From Molossus alvarezi (taxonomy: Eukaryota; Chordata; Mammalia; Chiroptera; Molossidae), in NCBI GenBank assembly GCA_037176705.1, contig CM073898.1, forward strand, positions 42,261,488-42,325,487: 64,000 bases of DNA, read 5' to 3'. Position numbers and translations under genes: made by a program. Below, piece after piece: positions 46,071 to 57,885 of the stretch. Position 1 is the first letter of the stretch; every line of letters begins with the position of its first letter. The notes below the pieces were generated by a model that saw only the letters and a list, made by a program, of their open reading frames with translations, did not search any database and was not told the DNA's origin.

Positions 46071-47269
46071 ACAGACATGCATACATTGCAATCAGTTGCC
46101 TTTTTGTCTTTTATTTCTCACTCACTCAGGAAATACAAACTTAGTCTTCTTTTTTCAGTCTTCCTTGTTGCCAATTTCAGTGTTAATTTATTCCTTTTAA
46201 ATTTGATGTCCCATTTGAAGATGTTTAATGTGGACCTTTCTCTAAAATAGCCATTTAATCCTTGAAACCCAGAAGGGAGCAAATTATTCCCCCATAATAA
46301 AATATAGAGATAAAAATAGTGTACTTCAATTTGGTTTTGTTTATTCTAAATATTTTAGTCAATAAGGGCTTGCAAATCAAATGTAGCGTCTTTCAGTGTT
46401 TTGTGTTTCCCAAGACTTATCCAAATGCACATGTCCATATTTGTGTGCTTATTTATTTTGCTCCATGTTAAAAATCTTTAGGATCTAGGTGACAGGTATC
46501 CTGGCAGATTATCCAGGATTTGGGCACTTATGCTTAGTATTCTTAAAAACCCTTCCAACTTCCATAAATTTCCTTATCCTTTTATATCTAAAAGGATATC
46601 CTTTTAAATCTAAAACACGCCATTAGTGAATATTCACCTCTATGAGAAGGGCAATGTCTTTCTAAGAGAGCCTACATAAGAAGACTGCTCCTACATAGGA
46701 CCTTTCTTTCATGCAAAAGACCTGTATAGCATTCAAAGACAGAGGGGGAAAATAAAGGTACAGGGGAGACATTTATTCACCTGGTTGCAAATACCTAGCT
46801 CTCCAGAAATATTGCTAAGGGTTTGTGTTTGTGACAAGAAACACTCCGCATGCAGGAATCTGACTACACATCCTAGTGGGAGGGGATTTATGTGGTCAAT
46901 TCCTTCCGTGCAACATTGTAAACACAACATATTATCTCCAGACTTTCCGATTCCTAGTTCTTTTTTCCTAATGAATGATTCATGTATTAATAATGGTTAA
47001 AATAATGCTTAGCAATTATAGTATGCTCTTTTTCTCTCCAGGGTGCTCAGTGGACATTAAGTACATAATCATTTTTTTATTCCGACTGTCCTGAGGGGTG
47101 GTTGGGAGGGTTTCTGCTGGGGATACCAGCTTTATATTATCCTTGTTCTGCATACAGACATTTCTGTGCAAATGCCAATTTTCTGCATTCTTTAGGAGGA
47201 AGAAGCTAAAATAGTTCCTTTTTCCAGAAAACTGTGGCAATGTGCATCGTTCAAGATCATGAGCTCAGT
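46071..47269. other. Non-coding DNA
   Basis: Includes a locally repeated 'atccttttatatctaaaagg' / 'atatccttttaaatctaaaa' at 46,576-46,613. No gene or named repeat. Confidence 0.5.
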
Positions 47270-48440
47270 GAAATTTTAGGTTGACAGGAACCTTGGGCTG
47301 ACCTGTTCATTCCCCACTGACAACTGGTCTTCCATCTACCGTGTAAATGTAAGTGTGCCTTGAGCCTCCCTTTGCAGTCCTATTTCCTCTCTACACTCTC
47401 TGTTTTGAGGATGTTATCCAGTACTGCAATTTTCAATGCCATCTCTCTACTGATTATTCCCAGATTGATATTCTGAAGTTCAAGTTCCTCCTTTGACTCA
47501 CACATCCAGCTTCCCAAATTGATGTAATTTTCTTGGATGTGTCCTGGGCATCTCTGAATTCACAGGCTTGATTCTTACCCCGCCCCCAACACAAACCTGT
47601 TCCTCCCCTAGTCTTCGATATCATAGGACATGGTACTAACAAAAGTTTTCCTGAACTTAAAAGTCTCCTTAGCTCTTCCCTGACCTCCCACACATTTTCT
47701 CCACCAAGTCCCAGCAGGCCTACTTCCAGTCCCCTGTGGTTTATACCGCCACCTGTGCCCAGAGTGCTTCAGTCATCTAACTGGTCTCCCTGGTCTCTTC
47801 TCACCACTGTACTATCCATTTCCGCAGCAGCCACAGAAAATGTTGAGAGTTGGAAACTTCTCAAAATGACTCCTCTCTTAAGACCCCTCCTCGCATATAC
47901 TTGATTCCCATTGGACACAGAGGAGCGCACATCCCAAGGACTGCCAAGCCCTCCATGGCTGGCTCCTGGGCCTGTCCCACCTCCTCTTCACAACCCTGCC
48001 CCTTCCTAGCTTACTGTGCTCCAGCCAGGCTCACCACCTTTCGGCTTCTAAAACAATTCAATCTCATTCATGCCTCGGAGGAGCATATGCATGTTTCCTT
48101 CCCCCTACTTGGAACTCTCTTCCTCCACATCTTCATAAGAATGGCTTCCTCTTCCGTTACAATTTCTTGAAATCCAAATATCACTCAGAAAAACATTCCT
48201 GATAAGTTAATCTACAGTAGCCTCATTTCCCCTACATATTCTTTCTCATACCAACCTATTTATTGTCTTCATTTTAAATACTCTTACTTAAAATTAGTTT
48301 ATTTTATTTAGTCTGCCTTCCCTCAAGGTCCCATGGGGTCTGGGACTTGTTGTGTCTAAATCTTCTTTCTATTTCTATCTCCTCAAGCAGTGTGTGGTTC
48401 ATAGGAGATGATCAATAAATATTATCTCTAAAATATGCAA
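47270..48440 (+). repeat. L2 LINE 3' portion
   Basis: The phrase order matches L2: 'tgattattcccagattgata', 'caaacctgttcctcccctag', 'catctaactggtctccctgg', 'acttggaactctcttcctcc' and 'catcttcataagaatggctt', ending 'gttcataggagatgatcaat' then 'aaatatta'. L2 is a mammalian-wide, inactive LINE. The copy is over 1 kb, diverged, with no ORF left. Confidence 0.8.
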
Positions 48441-49392
48441 GAATGAATGTAAATAGAGATAAAAATACTTTATATTCCAATACAGGAAACTGACCTTATA
48501 CAACCTGTGCTCTAAGAACATCTATATGGAGTGTGACTGGGAAGTGAGGGGAGGGAGTTGAGGCTTAGAGAACAATTTGAAGACTGCTGTATTCATCCAC
48601 GTAACAAGTGGAGAGGACCTGGGTTAAGGCACACAGAGAACAGGAAAGAGACAGGAGATAGAATCCACAGAATTGGAGAACAAGATAAAGAGAAGAGAGT
48701 TGGGCATAAGGTCCAGGCTTCTAACCACCATGACCTGAGCGAATGCTGATTTCATTGATTAAGTTTCAAAATCAGGAGAGGGACCAAATTTAACATTTGT
48801 AATTGATAAAATTTGGGGGAATCTGAGTAGACCTCCCTGTCCTTTAAATAGGCTCCCTTCCACAAGGATGGAAACTTTTGTATAACCTGGTCCTTTACCT
48901 GTAGTCAAGTGGATCTGGAATGGTCATCTGGTGCAATGTGAGCCCATCTCTCTCTCTGGAATTTGGAATTGGAGCTGATTGATAGCTAGTTAGTCTCTGG
49001 ATGTGGCTAAAGATGAGAAAGCACAAATGTCCAACTGTGGGGATGTCCCTCCAATAGCAACATAGACAGCTTATATACCAAGGGAGTGAAAATCTGATAT
49101 GCAACATAAATGAGACAATGAGGGAGAAAAACGACTGCCTGTGCTTCTGGAGACTGTTCAGTTTCTACTTAAAATACCCTGTAAACCTAGCTAACTTTCA
49201 TTTCCTAGAGATGCTCCAGAATCCAGTAATCAAGTACTCTTCCAGAAACGGCTCCTCTCTAATTAATTTGCTTTCTAAATATTAGATTCAAAGAAAAATG
49301 TAATATATACAAACACATGTGCTATAAAAGCATAACATCAGAGAATTGATTAAATATTTTTATAAATAAGTGATTGAAATAATTTACTTCTC
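48441..49392. other. Unique non-coding DNA
   Basis: Nothing recognised. Short frames at 48,558 and 48,895 lack protein features. Confidence 0.5.
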
Positions 49393-49408
49393 TTGCCCAG
49401 GTACTTTA
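49393..49408 (+). repeat. TSD of VES SINE (left copy)
   Basis: TTGCCCAGGTACTTTA is repeated exactly at 49,665-49,680. Confidence 0.94.
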
Positions 49409-49664
49409 TTTATTTGTTTATTTTATTTATGTATGTTTTATCCTCACCTGAGGACATTGTTCCTTTTTTTTTGTTCAGATAGAGGGAGAGGGAGAGAGAG
49501 GAACATCAACGTGAAAGGAACACATTGAGTGGCTGCCTCCTGCACGACCCAACCAGGGCCGGGAACAAACTACAACCAAAGTACGTGCCCTTAGCGGGAA
49601 CCAAACCCAGGTCTCTCTGGACCGCAAGCCGATGCTCTAACCGCAGAGCCAAACTGGCCAGGGC
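49409..49664 (-). mobile_element. VES-type bat SINE
   Basis: Reverse SINE with a TTTATTT-rich tail, ATCCTCACCTGAGGACATTG, a short GA tract, and the head complement ending ACTGGCCAGGGC. It has perfect 16-bp TSDs. Confidence 0.95.
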
Positions 49665-49680
49665 TTGCCCAGGTACTTTA

Positions 49681-50159
49681 AATCAACAAATACTCCCCGA
49701 GACAATGCACCCCCATACTCTGATATGCACCAAGGGGAACTCAAAGATCAGATAACATTTGGCCCCACCACAGAACGTATTAGAAGCTGTTTTGGCACGT
49801 GAAAAATTAAATCGTGTGAATTTAATAATGATATGATAGGGAAGATGTCATAGACACTGGTGTACATGATTAGTTGTGAAACAGTTCAGATAATCATGTT
49901 GTGAGTTCAGAGGCTGAGGAGAGCTGAGGGCTGGGGGCACAGGTCAACTTCAGTAAGGAATGAGGGCAGAAGTGGGAGCTTGAAGAACGCTTCAAGTTTG
50001 CACAGCCCAGCAGGAGAGGAGGCAGTGAGGCATCCTCTCCCGAGGTCTTCCATGAGCAAAAGCAGTCAGGTAGGGAAGCTTTGGAGTCCAGAGGCCCAAT
50101 CATCTTGAGCTGAGAAGGATGCTGGACAATAAAGAATGCTGTAGTCTGCAGAAAATAAT
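49681..50159. other. Unique non-coding DNA
   Basis: Nothing recognised; a 90-codon minus-strand frame at 49,894 has no domain. Confidence 0.5.
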
Positions 50160-50880
50160 TCAGCATTCTGTTCCAAATGGAAAATGCTTTTGGCTCCCCA
50201 AAGAAAAGACAAGTTTCATAAAAACCGATTTCTTTTTAACCTGCCTGCCTTTGAATTCACCTTGGCTAAATGACTGTTTATTCCAATGCCAGTGACTGGT
50301 GGCAGATTCCAGCAAACAACCAGATCCCCCCAATTTTGCTTCTGTTGTTTCTGTGGAGCTAAGAATCCAAGAAAACTCGCCACCAGAGGAGTGCGAACAT
50401 TGGAAAACGAGCTGTGCTCTCTGTGTGCAGGACTGAACAGCTTGGAGAACAGGAAGGAGCGAGCTGGGACTTGGCAGCTCGGTCCCAGCGTGGGTAACTG
50501 GACTGGGAATGCGAGCCATGTGGAGTATATCAGGGCCAAGATGGCTAAATCTGCGCTGGCCGGTGTCTGACCCTGAAAGAAGGAAACCTTCATAAGCTGA
50601 AGCCCAGCTCCACTCCCAGACACATGTGTAAGCAATACCACCCCCAACGTACTCCTCGACACACAGGGTCAGTGTTCTCCCTAACAGAATGCAGATGGGA
50701 GAGTCTCCACTTGCCCAGCCAGAACGCACCAGCTTGGGCCTCGGCTTCCTCCTTTGAAACAGCAACACATTTCATAATGAATCTTTTAAGACACCAATTG
50801 TAAATACAAACAAACCCCAAACCCTGATCTGCTGCTGGAAGCTCGTATGATTCAAACAAAAGAAGAGAAAGAAGAAACCC
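50160..50880. other. Repeat-free, GC-richer block with long chance frames
   Basis: Frames of 202 and 148 codons (minus; 50,160-50,768 and 50,216-50,662) and 94 codons (plus; 50,286-50,570) overlap. The 202-codon translation has no domain, signal peptide or repeat, and its codon pattern gives no reason to prefer it over the overlapping frames. The block may instead be conserved regulatory DNA. I do not call a gene. Confidence 0.35.
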
Positions 50881-51494
50881 AATCCTTTAAGACGGGTGTT
50901 CCAATTTTCACTTCCCATGTATAATAGAATACTCACTTGTTTATTATTTATTTTTTATTTTTTCACCTACTTTCCAGAGAGGGGAAAAAATCTGATCCTT
51001 AGGTGAATTTATTCAAACCAACATCTAGTCTGAAAAGATCTGATTTGTCAGCATTTTCTTCCTTTCAGACACTCAGGTCATATTTTATAGGCATTTAAAC
51101 CACACAATCACACAATGTCCATGTCCTGTCCAGACATCAGCATCATTATTTCCATATGAATCTAGGTCAAGGCAATAGCAAAATGTTAAAAACCTGGCAA
51201 GGAAGGAAAAGCAGCAGAGCTCAGATTCAGCTCCTGGCACAGCCCCCCAGTGTCACATCGAGAAAGTTGGAAGTGACCCTGTAAAGTCAGTCCTCACTGT
51301 GATAGGGCCGGCATTTAAAAAACACTTGGACAGCTGAAAAGTCCAAATTAAAATCAAATTCCACTGTTCCAAATGCCATAGGTCTTTCCCCTCTCCTCTT
51401 TATACCCATTTACACACAAAGGGGAAAAAATGAAGAAAGAAAGAGACATGGGCAAAGCTTGTTAGTCCGTACACATCAATGAAGCTGCAAAACA
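50881..51494. other. Unique non-coding DNA
   Basis: Nothing recognised. Confidence 0.5.
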
Positions 51495-51660
51495 TTCTAT
51501 ACAGTGAAAATTAATATATCTAATTAATTTTAAAACTTAATTAATTAAGGCTTGCAAAGCACTTTGAGATTCTTGGATGAAAGATGACATGCGTGTATTT
51601 GGGTATTTTTTTATGATGTCATTCTGGCACTTTGAGCTAAGGTGCCAAATAGTAACATTA
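51495..51660. other. TAATTA cluster beside an ancient-SINE/LINE-like tail
   Basis: 'aatatatctaattaatttta' and 'acttaattaattaaggc' (51,513-51,552) give several TAATTA homeodomain core sites. They are followed at once by 'ttgcaaagcactttgagatt' and 'cttggatgaaag', which resembles the 3' tail shared by several ancient vertebrate retroposons (aaagcgctttgggatcc...ggatgaaa). Such relics are often exapted as enhancers; this is inference. Confidence 0.35.
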
Positions 51661-52154
51661 TTAACACAAACAATATAGCTACTCTCCATAAAAGAACCTC
51701 AGGGTCCTATAGGGTCACTTATAAATTTCTAAATACCAGTTTACATTCTGTAGGATACGGTAGTTGTGGAGTGATTAGGAAGCTGGGAAAACTCTACAAT
51801 GCCCAGATGGGAGCGAGCTTATTATAATATCCAGGTACCTTTGAAAGAACAAGAAAATAGTTGGCACATGAATGTTACCAAATTAATTAGCAACTAATCC
51901 TATTAAATATTTCTGCTCCAGCTAAACAAAATTACTTTCTCACAGTGTCCCCCACTTTCCTACCTCTGTGCACTCGCCCTGCTTCCCCCTCTGCGTCAGA
52001 AGTGACCCTGTTCCCATCTCCCTTTGTCTAGGTCCTGTCCATTCATCAACGTTCATCTGAGGCGGCGCCCTTCCATGAAGCATCCCCCAGATCCCAGAAG
52101 TTAGAACTCTTCAGTTTCTTTGAAGAATGTAGAGTCTTTTAATTCTAAATTCAA
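51661..52154. other. Unique non-coding DNA
   Basis: Nothing recognised. Confidence 0.5.
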
Positions 52155-52163
52155 GCCATTCTT

Positions 52164-52380
52164 TTTTTTTTTCCCCCTTTATTGGTCTTAGAGAGAGAGA
52201 AAGGGAGAGGGAGAGAGAGACAGAAACATTGATGAGAGAGAACATCGATTGGCCGCCCCCTGCATGCCTTCCACTGGGGATCAGGCCCACAACCTGGGCA
52301 TGTGCCCTGACCAGGAATCAAACTGGCGACCTCCTGGTGCATGGCTCAATGCTCAACTGCTAAGCCACGCCAGCCGGGCC
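52164..52380 (-). mobile_element. Second bat SINE family
   Basis: Reverse orientation: T-run, CCCTTTATTGGTCTTAGAGA, GA tract, GAGAGAACATCGATTGGCC, AACCTGGGCATGTGCCCTGA, and end CCACGCCAGCCGGGC. The TSD GCCATTCTT is at 52,155-52,163 and 52,383-52,391. Confidence 0.92.
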
Positions 52381-52391
52381 ACGCCATTCTT

Positions 52392-52702
52392 AAGAAGTGC
52401 AATCTATCAGTCAGGGTGGTCATGCTTATGCTGTAGGGACACCACAAATCTTCATGACTCAAAACACAATATTTGTTTTTCACTGGAAGCAGGTCAATAG
52501 GGAGGATAGTATAAGTCGCCCAAGGTAGAAGCCATATGCACTGATGCAAAACGTGCCCTGATTAGTATTAGGTTTTGGAGACTATTCAAGACTGACCAAA
52601 TATGAGAAATATAACTAAAATACAGATTCTGCACATTTAATTTTTCTGAGCTTAAAACTGACAAGTTTTCTCTCTGCATTGAGGTTTCTCCTCGTTCTTT
52701 CC
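52392..52702. other. Non-coding DNA
   Basis: Nothing recognised; only short chance frames. Confidence 0.5.
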
Positions 52703-52799
52703 TTCTTTCTTCCTCTTAATTTTTTTTCTATTTACTGATACCAATAATAATAATAATTCCCCTAAAAGACCCCATGAAAACAATAAAGGTAAGAATTCC
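52703..52799 (+). repeat. 97-bp tandem duplication, copy 1
   Basis: From the TTCCTCTTAATTTTTTT area through ATAATAATAATAATT to AAAACAATAAAGGTAAGAAT. It is paired with 52,800-52,896 at a constant offset of about 97 bases. Confidence 0.8.
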
Positions 52800-52896
52800 T
52801 CCTTTTTTTCTCTTAATTTTTTCTATTTCCTGATGACAACAACAAAAAATAATTTTTCTCAAACAAACCCATAAAAACAATGAAGGTAAGAATTGC
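52800..52896 (+). repeat. 97-bp tandem duplication, copy 2
   Basis: TTTCTCTTAATTTTTTCTAT through ACAACAACAAAAAATAATT to AAAACAATGAAGGTAAGAAT. It has diverged from copy 1, including AAT-to-CAA triplet drift. Both copies end with AAGGTAAGAATT, a strong splice-donor-like string. Confidence 0.8.
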
Positions 52897-53204
52897 TCTA
52901 ACTACTGGAAAGTCATGCATTCCAATCTTGAAATTTTCATATGGAAATTACTTTTTATCTCACTAAAACTTTCATTGTAGAAATATACCTTTGGAAGTCA
53001 ACATGTAAAACTAGCTACCTGTCTTAGTTGATTAAAAGATAAAAGTGATGGTGAATTTTTTTATATGTTTGCTTTGTTTTTATTTACATTTCACTAATTT
53101 AAAAATAATTACCAGTATAATATTTAATAATTGAATATAAAAAAGCATAAATTCCTAAAGAAGTAAGTTAATCTCATGTGATTTTACTATTGACTATAGA
53201 GTGA
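52897..53204. other. AT-rich non-coding DNA
   Basis: Nothing recognised. Confidence 0.5.
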
Positions 53205-53450
53205 TAGCTCCTTCCTGTGTCCTCACATGGCCTTCTGTCTGCACCTGCACATACCTGTCTTCTTTCTCCTCTTCTCAGAAAGACACAAGTCCTATTGGAT
53301 CAGCCCCCCCCCTCTGGATAATTTGAACTCACTCACCTCTTTGAAGGCCCCATCTCCAAATATGGTTACATTCTGAGACACTAGGATTTGGGACTTCAAT
53401 ATATGAATTGCGGGGAACACAATCCAGTCATTAATAATACCCATATAGAC
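53205..53450 (-). repeat. MaLR-type LTR relic (ERVL-MaLR)
   Basis: Reads, in order, 'ccttcctgtgtcctcacatg', 'agtcctattggatcagcccc', 'cacctctttgaaggccccat', 'ctccaaatatggttacattc' and 'tgggacttcaatatatgaat'. This is the reverse strand of MLT1/MST-type LTRs, ancient non-coding solo LTR relics in mammals. No internal retroviral genes are present. Confidence 0.75.
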
Positions 53451-53508
53451 TACTTCACAAATAACTGCATAATGTTAGCATTTTACATAGTATATCTAGT
53501 ATAAAATT

Positions 53509-53519
53509 TATCAAATCTT
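53509..53519 (+). repeat. TSD of truncated SINE (left copy)
   Basis: TATCAAATCTT is matched by TATCAAGTCTT at 53,695-53,705. Confidence 0.8.
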
Positions 53520-53694
53520 TTTTTTAAATCATCACCCTAGGGTATTTTTCCATTTATTTTCAGACAGAGTAGGGGGTTGGGGGAGATAGAGAAAAACATC
53601 GCAACCGAGATACGGTAACCTTGACGGGAATCGAACTCACGACTCTTCTGTTCACAGGCTGACACTCTAACACCTGAGCCAAACCAGCCAGGGC
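53520..53694 (-). mobile_element. VES-type SINE with internal deletion
   Basis: Both ends are present (T-run and ATCACCCTAGGGTATTTTTC at the left; GCCAAACCAGCCAGGGC at the right). The body jumps from GAAAAACATCG straight to CAACCGAGATACG, losing about 65-80 bases of the central region found in the other copies. TSDs (10 of 11) bracket the shortened element. Confidence 0.88.
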
Positions 53695-53705
53695 TATCAA
53701 GTCTT

Positions 53706-55576
53706 CTTTAATTCTCACAATTGTTATTTTAGAAACTCCTTTTTAAGGAATTTTTTTCTCACTCTCTCCTTCCCCCCCTCCTCTCTCTTTTCCTCCCTTA
53801 CTTCCTTCTGTCATTTTCTCTCCGCCCCCAACCCCCCTCTGTCACTTCAGAAACTAAATTAAAACAACAATAGCAAAAGCAACAACAATAGGAAGTGCAT
53901 AGAATGACATCTTGCACTCTACAGGTGTGAAGAAATAGAAGCACAGAGATCCAGAGACTAAGTGCCTCGCCCAGGCAGGCATGAGGGGCCTCTAGTGGGG
54001 TTTACTACTGAGGATGGGGAAAGCAAAATTGGGCAGGAAGAAAAAACAAGGTGGCCACAGGCTGGCTCTGGGGACTCCTAACTGCAAGTACAATGCTCCT
54101 TTCCCAGACCACACCAGCCTCAATCCCAATAACAAAATGAGTGATATTTCTGGAATCCAAATCCACAGGTTTGAATTAAGGGGCAGGCGAGGCTTCCCAC
54201 ACGTGCTCCTTAGTAACTGTCATTCTCGTGCTCATCCCTCAGAACGCTTGTCTTGTACTGTCCCAAAGGCTCTTCCAAAATGTGTTCAGTTCTCTTTGCT
54301 GACATCACTTTGCAATGTCCCTGCTACACAAGTATTAGTTTGAGGATACTTATAAGCTTATTAATGTTGGGGAACTCCTCTTTTCTATTCAATCTGGCAT
54401 CCCTAACCAGAGAGGAACTACACTTTCCCTAACTGATCAGTTAGTAGACTACAAACAGAGTCACTGGGCTCTCAGATTCCTGCAGATAAACTGCAGCATT
54501 CAATTGGCTCTTGACAGCCAGCACCCCCCTGTTTGTAACAAAGTTCCTGGGAGTTTGGGCTGAAAGACAAAAGATTGAGGTGACACTGCACAGTACCAGA
54601 ATCAAAATAAATTCTATTCTCTAACCAACTACACCCCTTTTTGCAAGTTCAGGTAGTCTGCCTTCTTTCTCTCTGGTAGAGTCCATCCCCTCCAGTTATG
54701 CTGTGAGAGAAGCTCAGGGTGGGTGGGCTGGGGTATCATTCCCTACATCCCCATCATCTTGGTACCAAGATGAGTTGCTCCATCTAGTTAATGTTCTCGC
54801 TAGAGACTAGTAGGGTCTATGTAAACAGACTCCTCTCTATTCCTGAAAACATATCTATTATAACTTCCTTGCAATAAGCATGAAGTTTAAGAACCATTTT
54901 ATAGAAATCCATTTATGGGTCACATCTGCCTCTAGTACAGGAATAAGTATATTTAGCCTAAAAAGTAGTAGCCCTCCATCATATCCAAGGAAGTGACAGA
55001 ACCTCCCCAAACACTCTTGGTTGAAACCTAGCTTCTGATATGTTGGGCAGGCACGTTATCTATTCAGGGATTAATACATAGGACTTGAGAAAGGTGTAAC
55101 ACTAAATAAGAGTTGTTTGTTTAAATACATGAATATGATCTCAAAATGTCATCATGACAGGGATTCCCTGTCTATATTTTAATTGCACTAAAAACGTCAC
55201 TCAACTACTAGTTATCCTGTATGATTCAAATGGAAGCCCCACCATACGTCAGTGTCACCTCTGGTGTGTTCCATTCATAATCTCTTCCCTATGTGTCCAG
55301 TTCATCCTCTAGAGTAAAATTGGCTGCTAGTTCAGTGACTGATTCATAGTAGGTGTTAATTATATCTATGGAAGAAGTAAATATGAACGCAAGAGGAAAG
55401 CCAGGTCCAAAGTATGTGATACCTTGCAATTGTGGAATACAACCAATGGAAAGATGTTACTCTGGCCAACTAACAGGAGAAAGTGAATGGAATTTTTGAT
55501 CTACCCAACTTCCACTAGAGTTTAAAAAGGCATCTTAGTTCCTAATTTCATCTTCAGTAAGAGGTTATGAATTGAG
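53706..55576. other. Non-coding DNA with pyrimidine tract and weak MIR traces
   Basis: A C/T-rich run lies at 53,757-53,840. 'gatccagagactaagtgcct' near 53,950 and 'gattcatagtaggtgttaat' near 55,344 recall MIR/L2 pieces. A 109-codon frame at 54,014 has no domain. Confidence 0.4.
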
Positions 55577-56217
55577 ATGAACTGGACTCCCCTAAGAGTC
55601 ACTTCCTTCACCTTGTTCTCGGGTACATCTGAGCGGTGGGTGGGGCTGAAGGCTAGAGGAGTCGGGACTGGCAATGGGGTCCAGTGCAGAGGCGGGTCTC
55701 CACCACCTTTCCCTTCCCACGTTGAGCCCTGGAGAGAGACTTTTCAGCATAGCTGTTATGAACCCTTTGATTTGTAGCTTTCTCATCCGGCTACACAATA
55801 CTTTGGTGCCTTAATAAGATTCGGCTGAAAAGAGACTTCGTTCTTTTCACAAATTGAAAGAAAATCTGTTTGGACACTTTTAAAGGAAAGGAGAAAATAC
55901 TTTGGGGTTCTTTTTCTTTTTCCTTTCTCTCTCTTTTAAAGTTGTTTCTCTCTCTTAGTGGCTCTTCACCTCATATATTAGTGCCCACTAACTGAAACTT
56001 TGGGGGATTAAACGAGAAATAATGAGAAAATAAAACATTTACATTTTAGATTCATGGTCTTGAAGGTCCAAGTGGAAACCTGCCCAACAGAATTTTTTAG
56101 CATGCAATTTTTTTAAATAATTGGTAATTGTAAGAAAAACTTAACATTACCGTTACACTGTTAGAGAAATTTTACCAGATGCTTACGTATTTTTAAACTT
56201 TGCCTTTTTTATTAATG

Positions 56218-56221
<4 letters not shown>
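55577..56221. other. Non-coding DNA
   Basis: A GC-richer part at 55,610-55,740 has short overlapping frames on both strands, read as chance. The remainder is AT-rich. Confidence 0.45.

Positions 56222-56268
<47 letters not shown>
56222..56268. repeat. (TA)n microsatellite
   Basis: An uninterrupted TA run of about 47 bases, potentially unstable or cruciform-forming. Confidence 0.98.
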
Positions 56269-56270
<2 letters not shown>

Positions 56271-57885
56271 GAAAGGCAAAGATCTTAACTCTTCAGTTCC
56301 GTAAATGTTAACAATTTTATAAATCCATACAACTATCACCCCAAAAACATATAAAACATTTCTATCACCACAAAAGGATCCTCCCATACCTTCGTAGTCA
56401 ATTTCCCCCATCCCTAAGGAGGACTTTATTATTTCTCTCAGCTACATTATTTTTACCTGTTCCTGATCTCATTAACATGTAAGATACCATGTATTCCTCT
56501 ATATTTGACTTATTTTGCTCACTATAATGAGGTCCTCTTTGAGGTATATGTATTGGGGATATTGTTCAAGTTTGTGGCTTGTGTTTTATTTTCTTAATTG
56601 ATTTACAGAAAGATTTTAGTTTTAATAAGTCCTACTTATAATGTTTTCCTTTTACTGTTACTATTTCTTTTGTCCTATTTAAATATTGTTTGGCTTACTC
56701 ATGATCATGAACATATTCTCCTATTGGCTTTTGAGGCCTTATAATCTTAACTTTTACATTTAGAACCACCATGTATTTCAATTTAATTTTTGTGTGCAGA
56801 TGAGATAAGGGTCTAAGTTCCATTTATATCTTTATAGATATGAAGTTGTTCTAGCACTTTTCTTGCGGTGGCTTCTTTCCTATGTTTAAGATTTTTATTT
56901 TGAGATAACTATAGATGTGCATAATTGTAGATCAACATATGAAGTAATATAGACCGATCCCATGTACCCTTTGCCACATATTCCCCAGTGGTAATACCTT
57001 GCAAAGATGTTATTGTACTGCAGAGTTCTGAAACCTATACAATTGAGATTCAGAATCATCACCCCAGAACCCCTCATATTGCCCTTTAAGAGATTTACTC
57101 ACTTAGCTACACTGATCTGCTCTCCATTTCTACAACCGTGTCATTTCAAGAATGATATACGAATAAAGTCATACAGTATGTAATCTTTTAAGATTGGCCT
57201 TTTCACTAATACTTCTCTGCAGATCCATCCAAGTTGTCAAGTGTAGCGACAGTTTATTCCTTTTCATTACTGTGCAGTATTCCAAAGCATGGGCATGCTA
57301 CTGTTTGTTTAACCATTCACCTGTTGAAGAACATTTGGGTTGTTTCCAGGTGTCAGCTGTCAGAAATAACATGGCAATAAACATTTATAGACAGGTTTTT
57401 GTTTGAATATAAGTTTTCACATTTCTGGGATAAATGCCCAGGAGGGCAATTTCTAGGTGGTTTGGTAGTTGCATGCTTAGATCTTTAAGAAACTACCAAT
57501 TGTTGTTCAAATTGGCTGTATCATTTTACATTCCTACCAGCAATATCTGAGCAATCCAGTTGCCCTCCTTTCTCTCTAGCACTTGGAGTTAACACTATTT
57601 TTTTTTTTCATTATAGCGGTTCAGATAGGTGTATAGTGATACCCCATTTTAATTTTAATATATATTTTCATAATGATTATTAATGTCATTGAACAGCTTC
57701 TCTTATGCTTATTTGCCATCTTTATATTCTCTTCTGTAAAATATCTCTCAATGTCCTTTGCCCATTTTATTATTTAATTATTGTTTTACTATTAATTTTT
57801 TAAAGTTTGTTATATAGTCAAAAAAACACTCCTTCGCTGGATATGTGGTTTGAAATATGTTTTATAGTCTTCTCTATTATCTTTT
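56269..57885 (-). repeat. Old L1 (L1M-type) sequence, reverse orientation
   Basis: From left to right it reads as reverse-strand old L1. A 3' UTR-like 'catacaactatcaccccaaa' is followed by 'tgacttattttgctcactat', then an interior block ('cttttacatttagaaccacc', 'ttttgtgtgcagatgagata'). A second 3' part follows ('gtcatacagtatgtaatctt', 'ttaaccattcacctgttgaa', 'ggttgtttccaggtgtcagc', 'tcattttacattcctaccag', 'agcttctcttatgcttattt'). Probably two old fragments, heavily decayed. L1-C inserted into or beside it. Confidence 0.7.

Noticed and set aside
45912..46250. 112-codon frame with a Ser-Leu repeat
   Set aside because: Runs through a (CT)n microsatellite and is a composition artefact.
53205..53450. 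Possible endogenous retrovirus with genes
   Set aside because: Only a short MaLR-type LTR relic is visible; no gag, pol or env-like reading frame was seen beside it.
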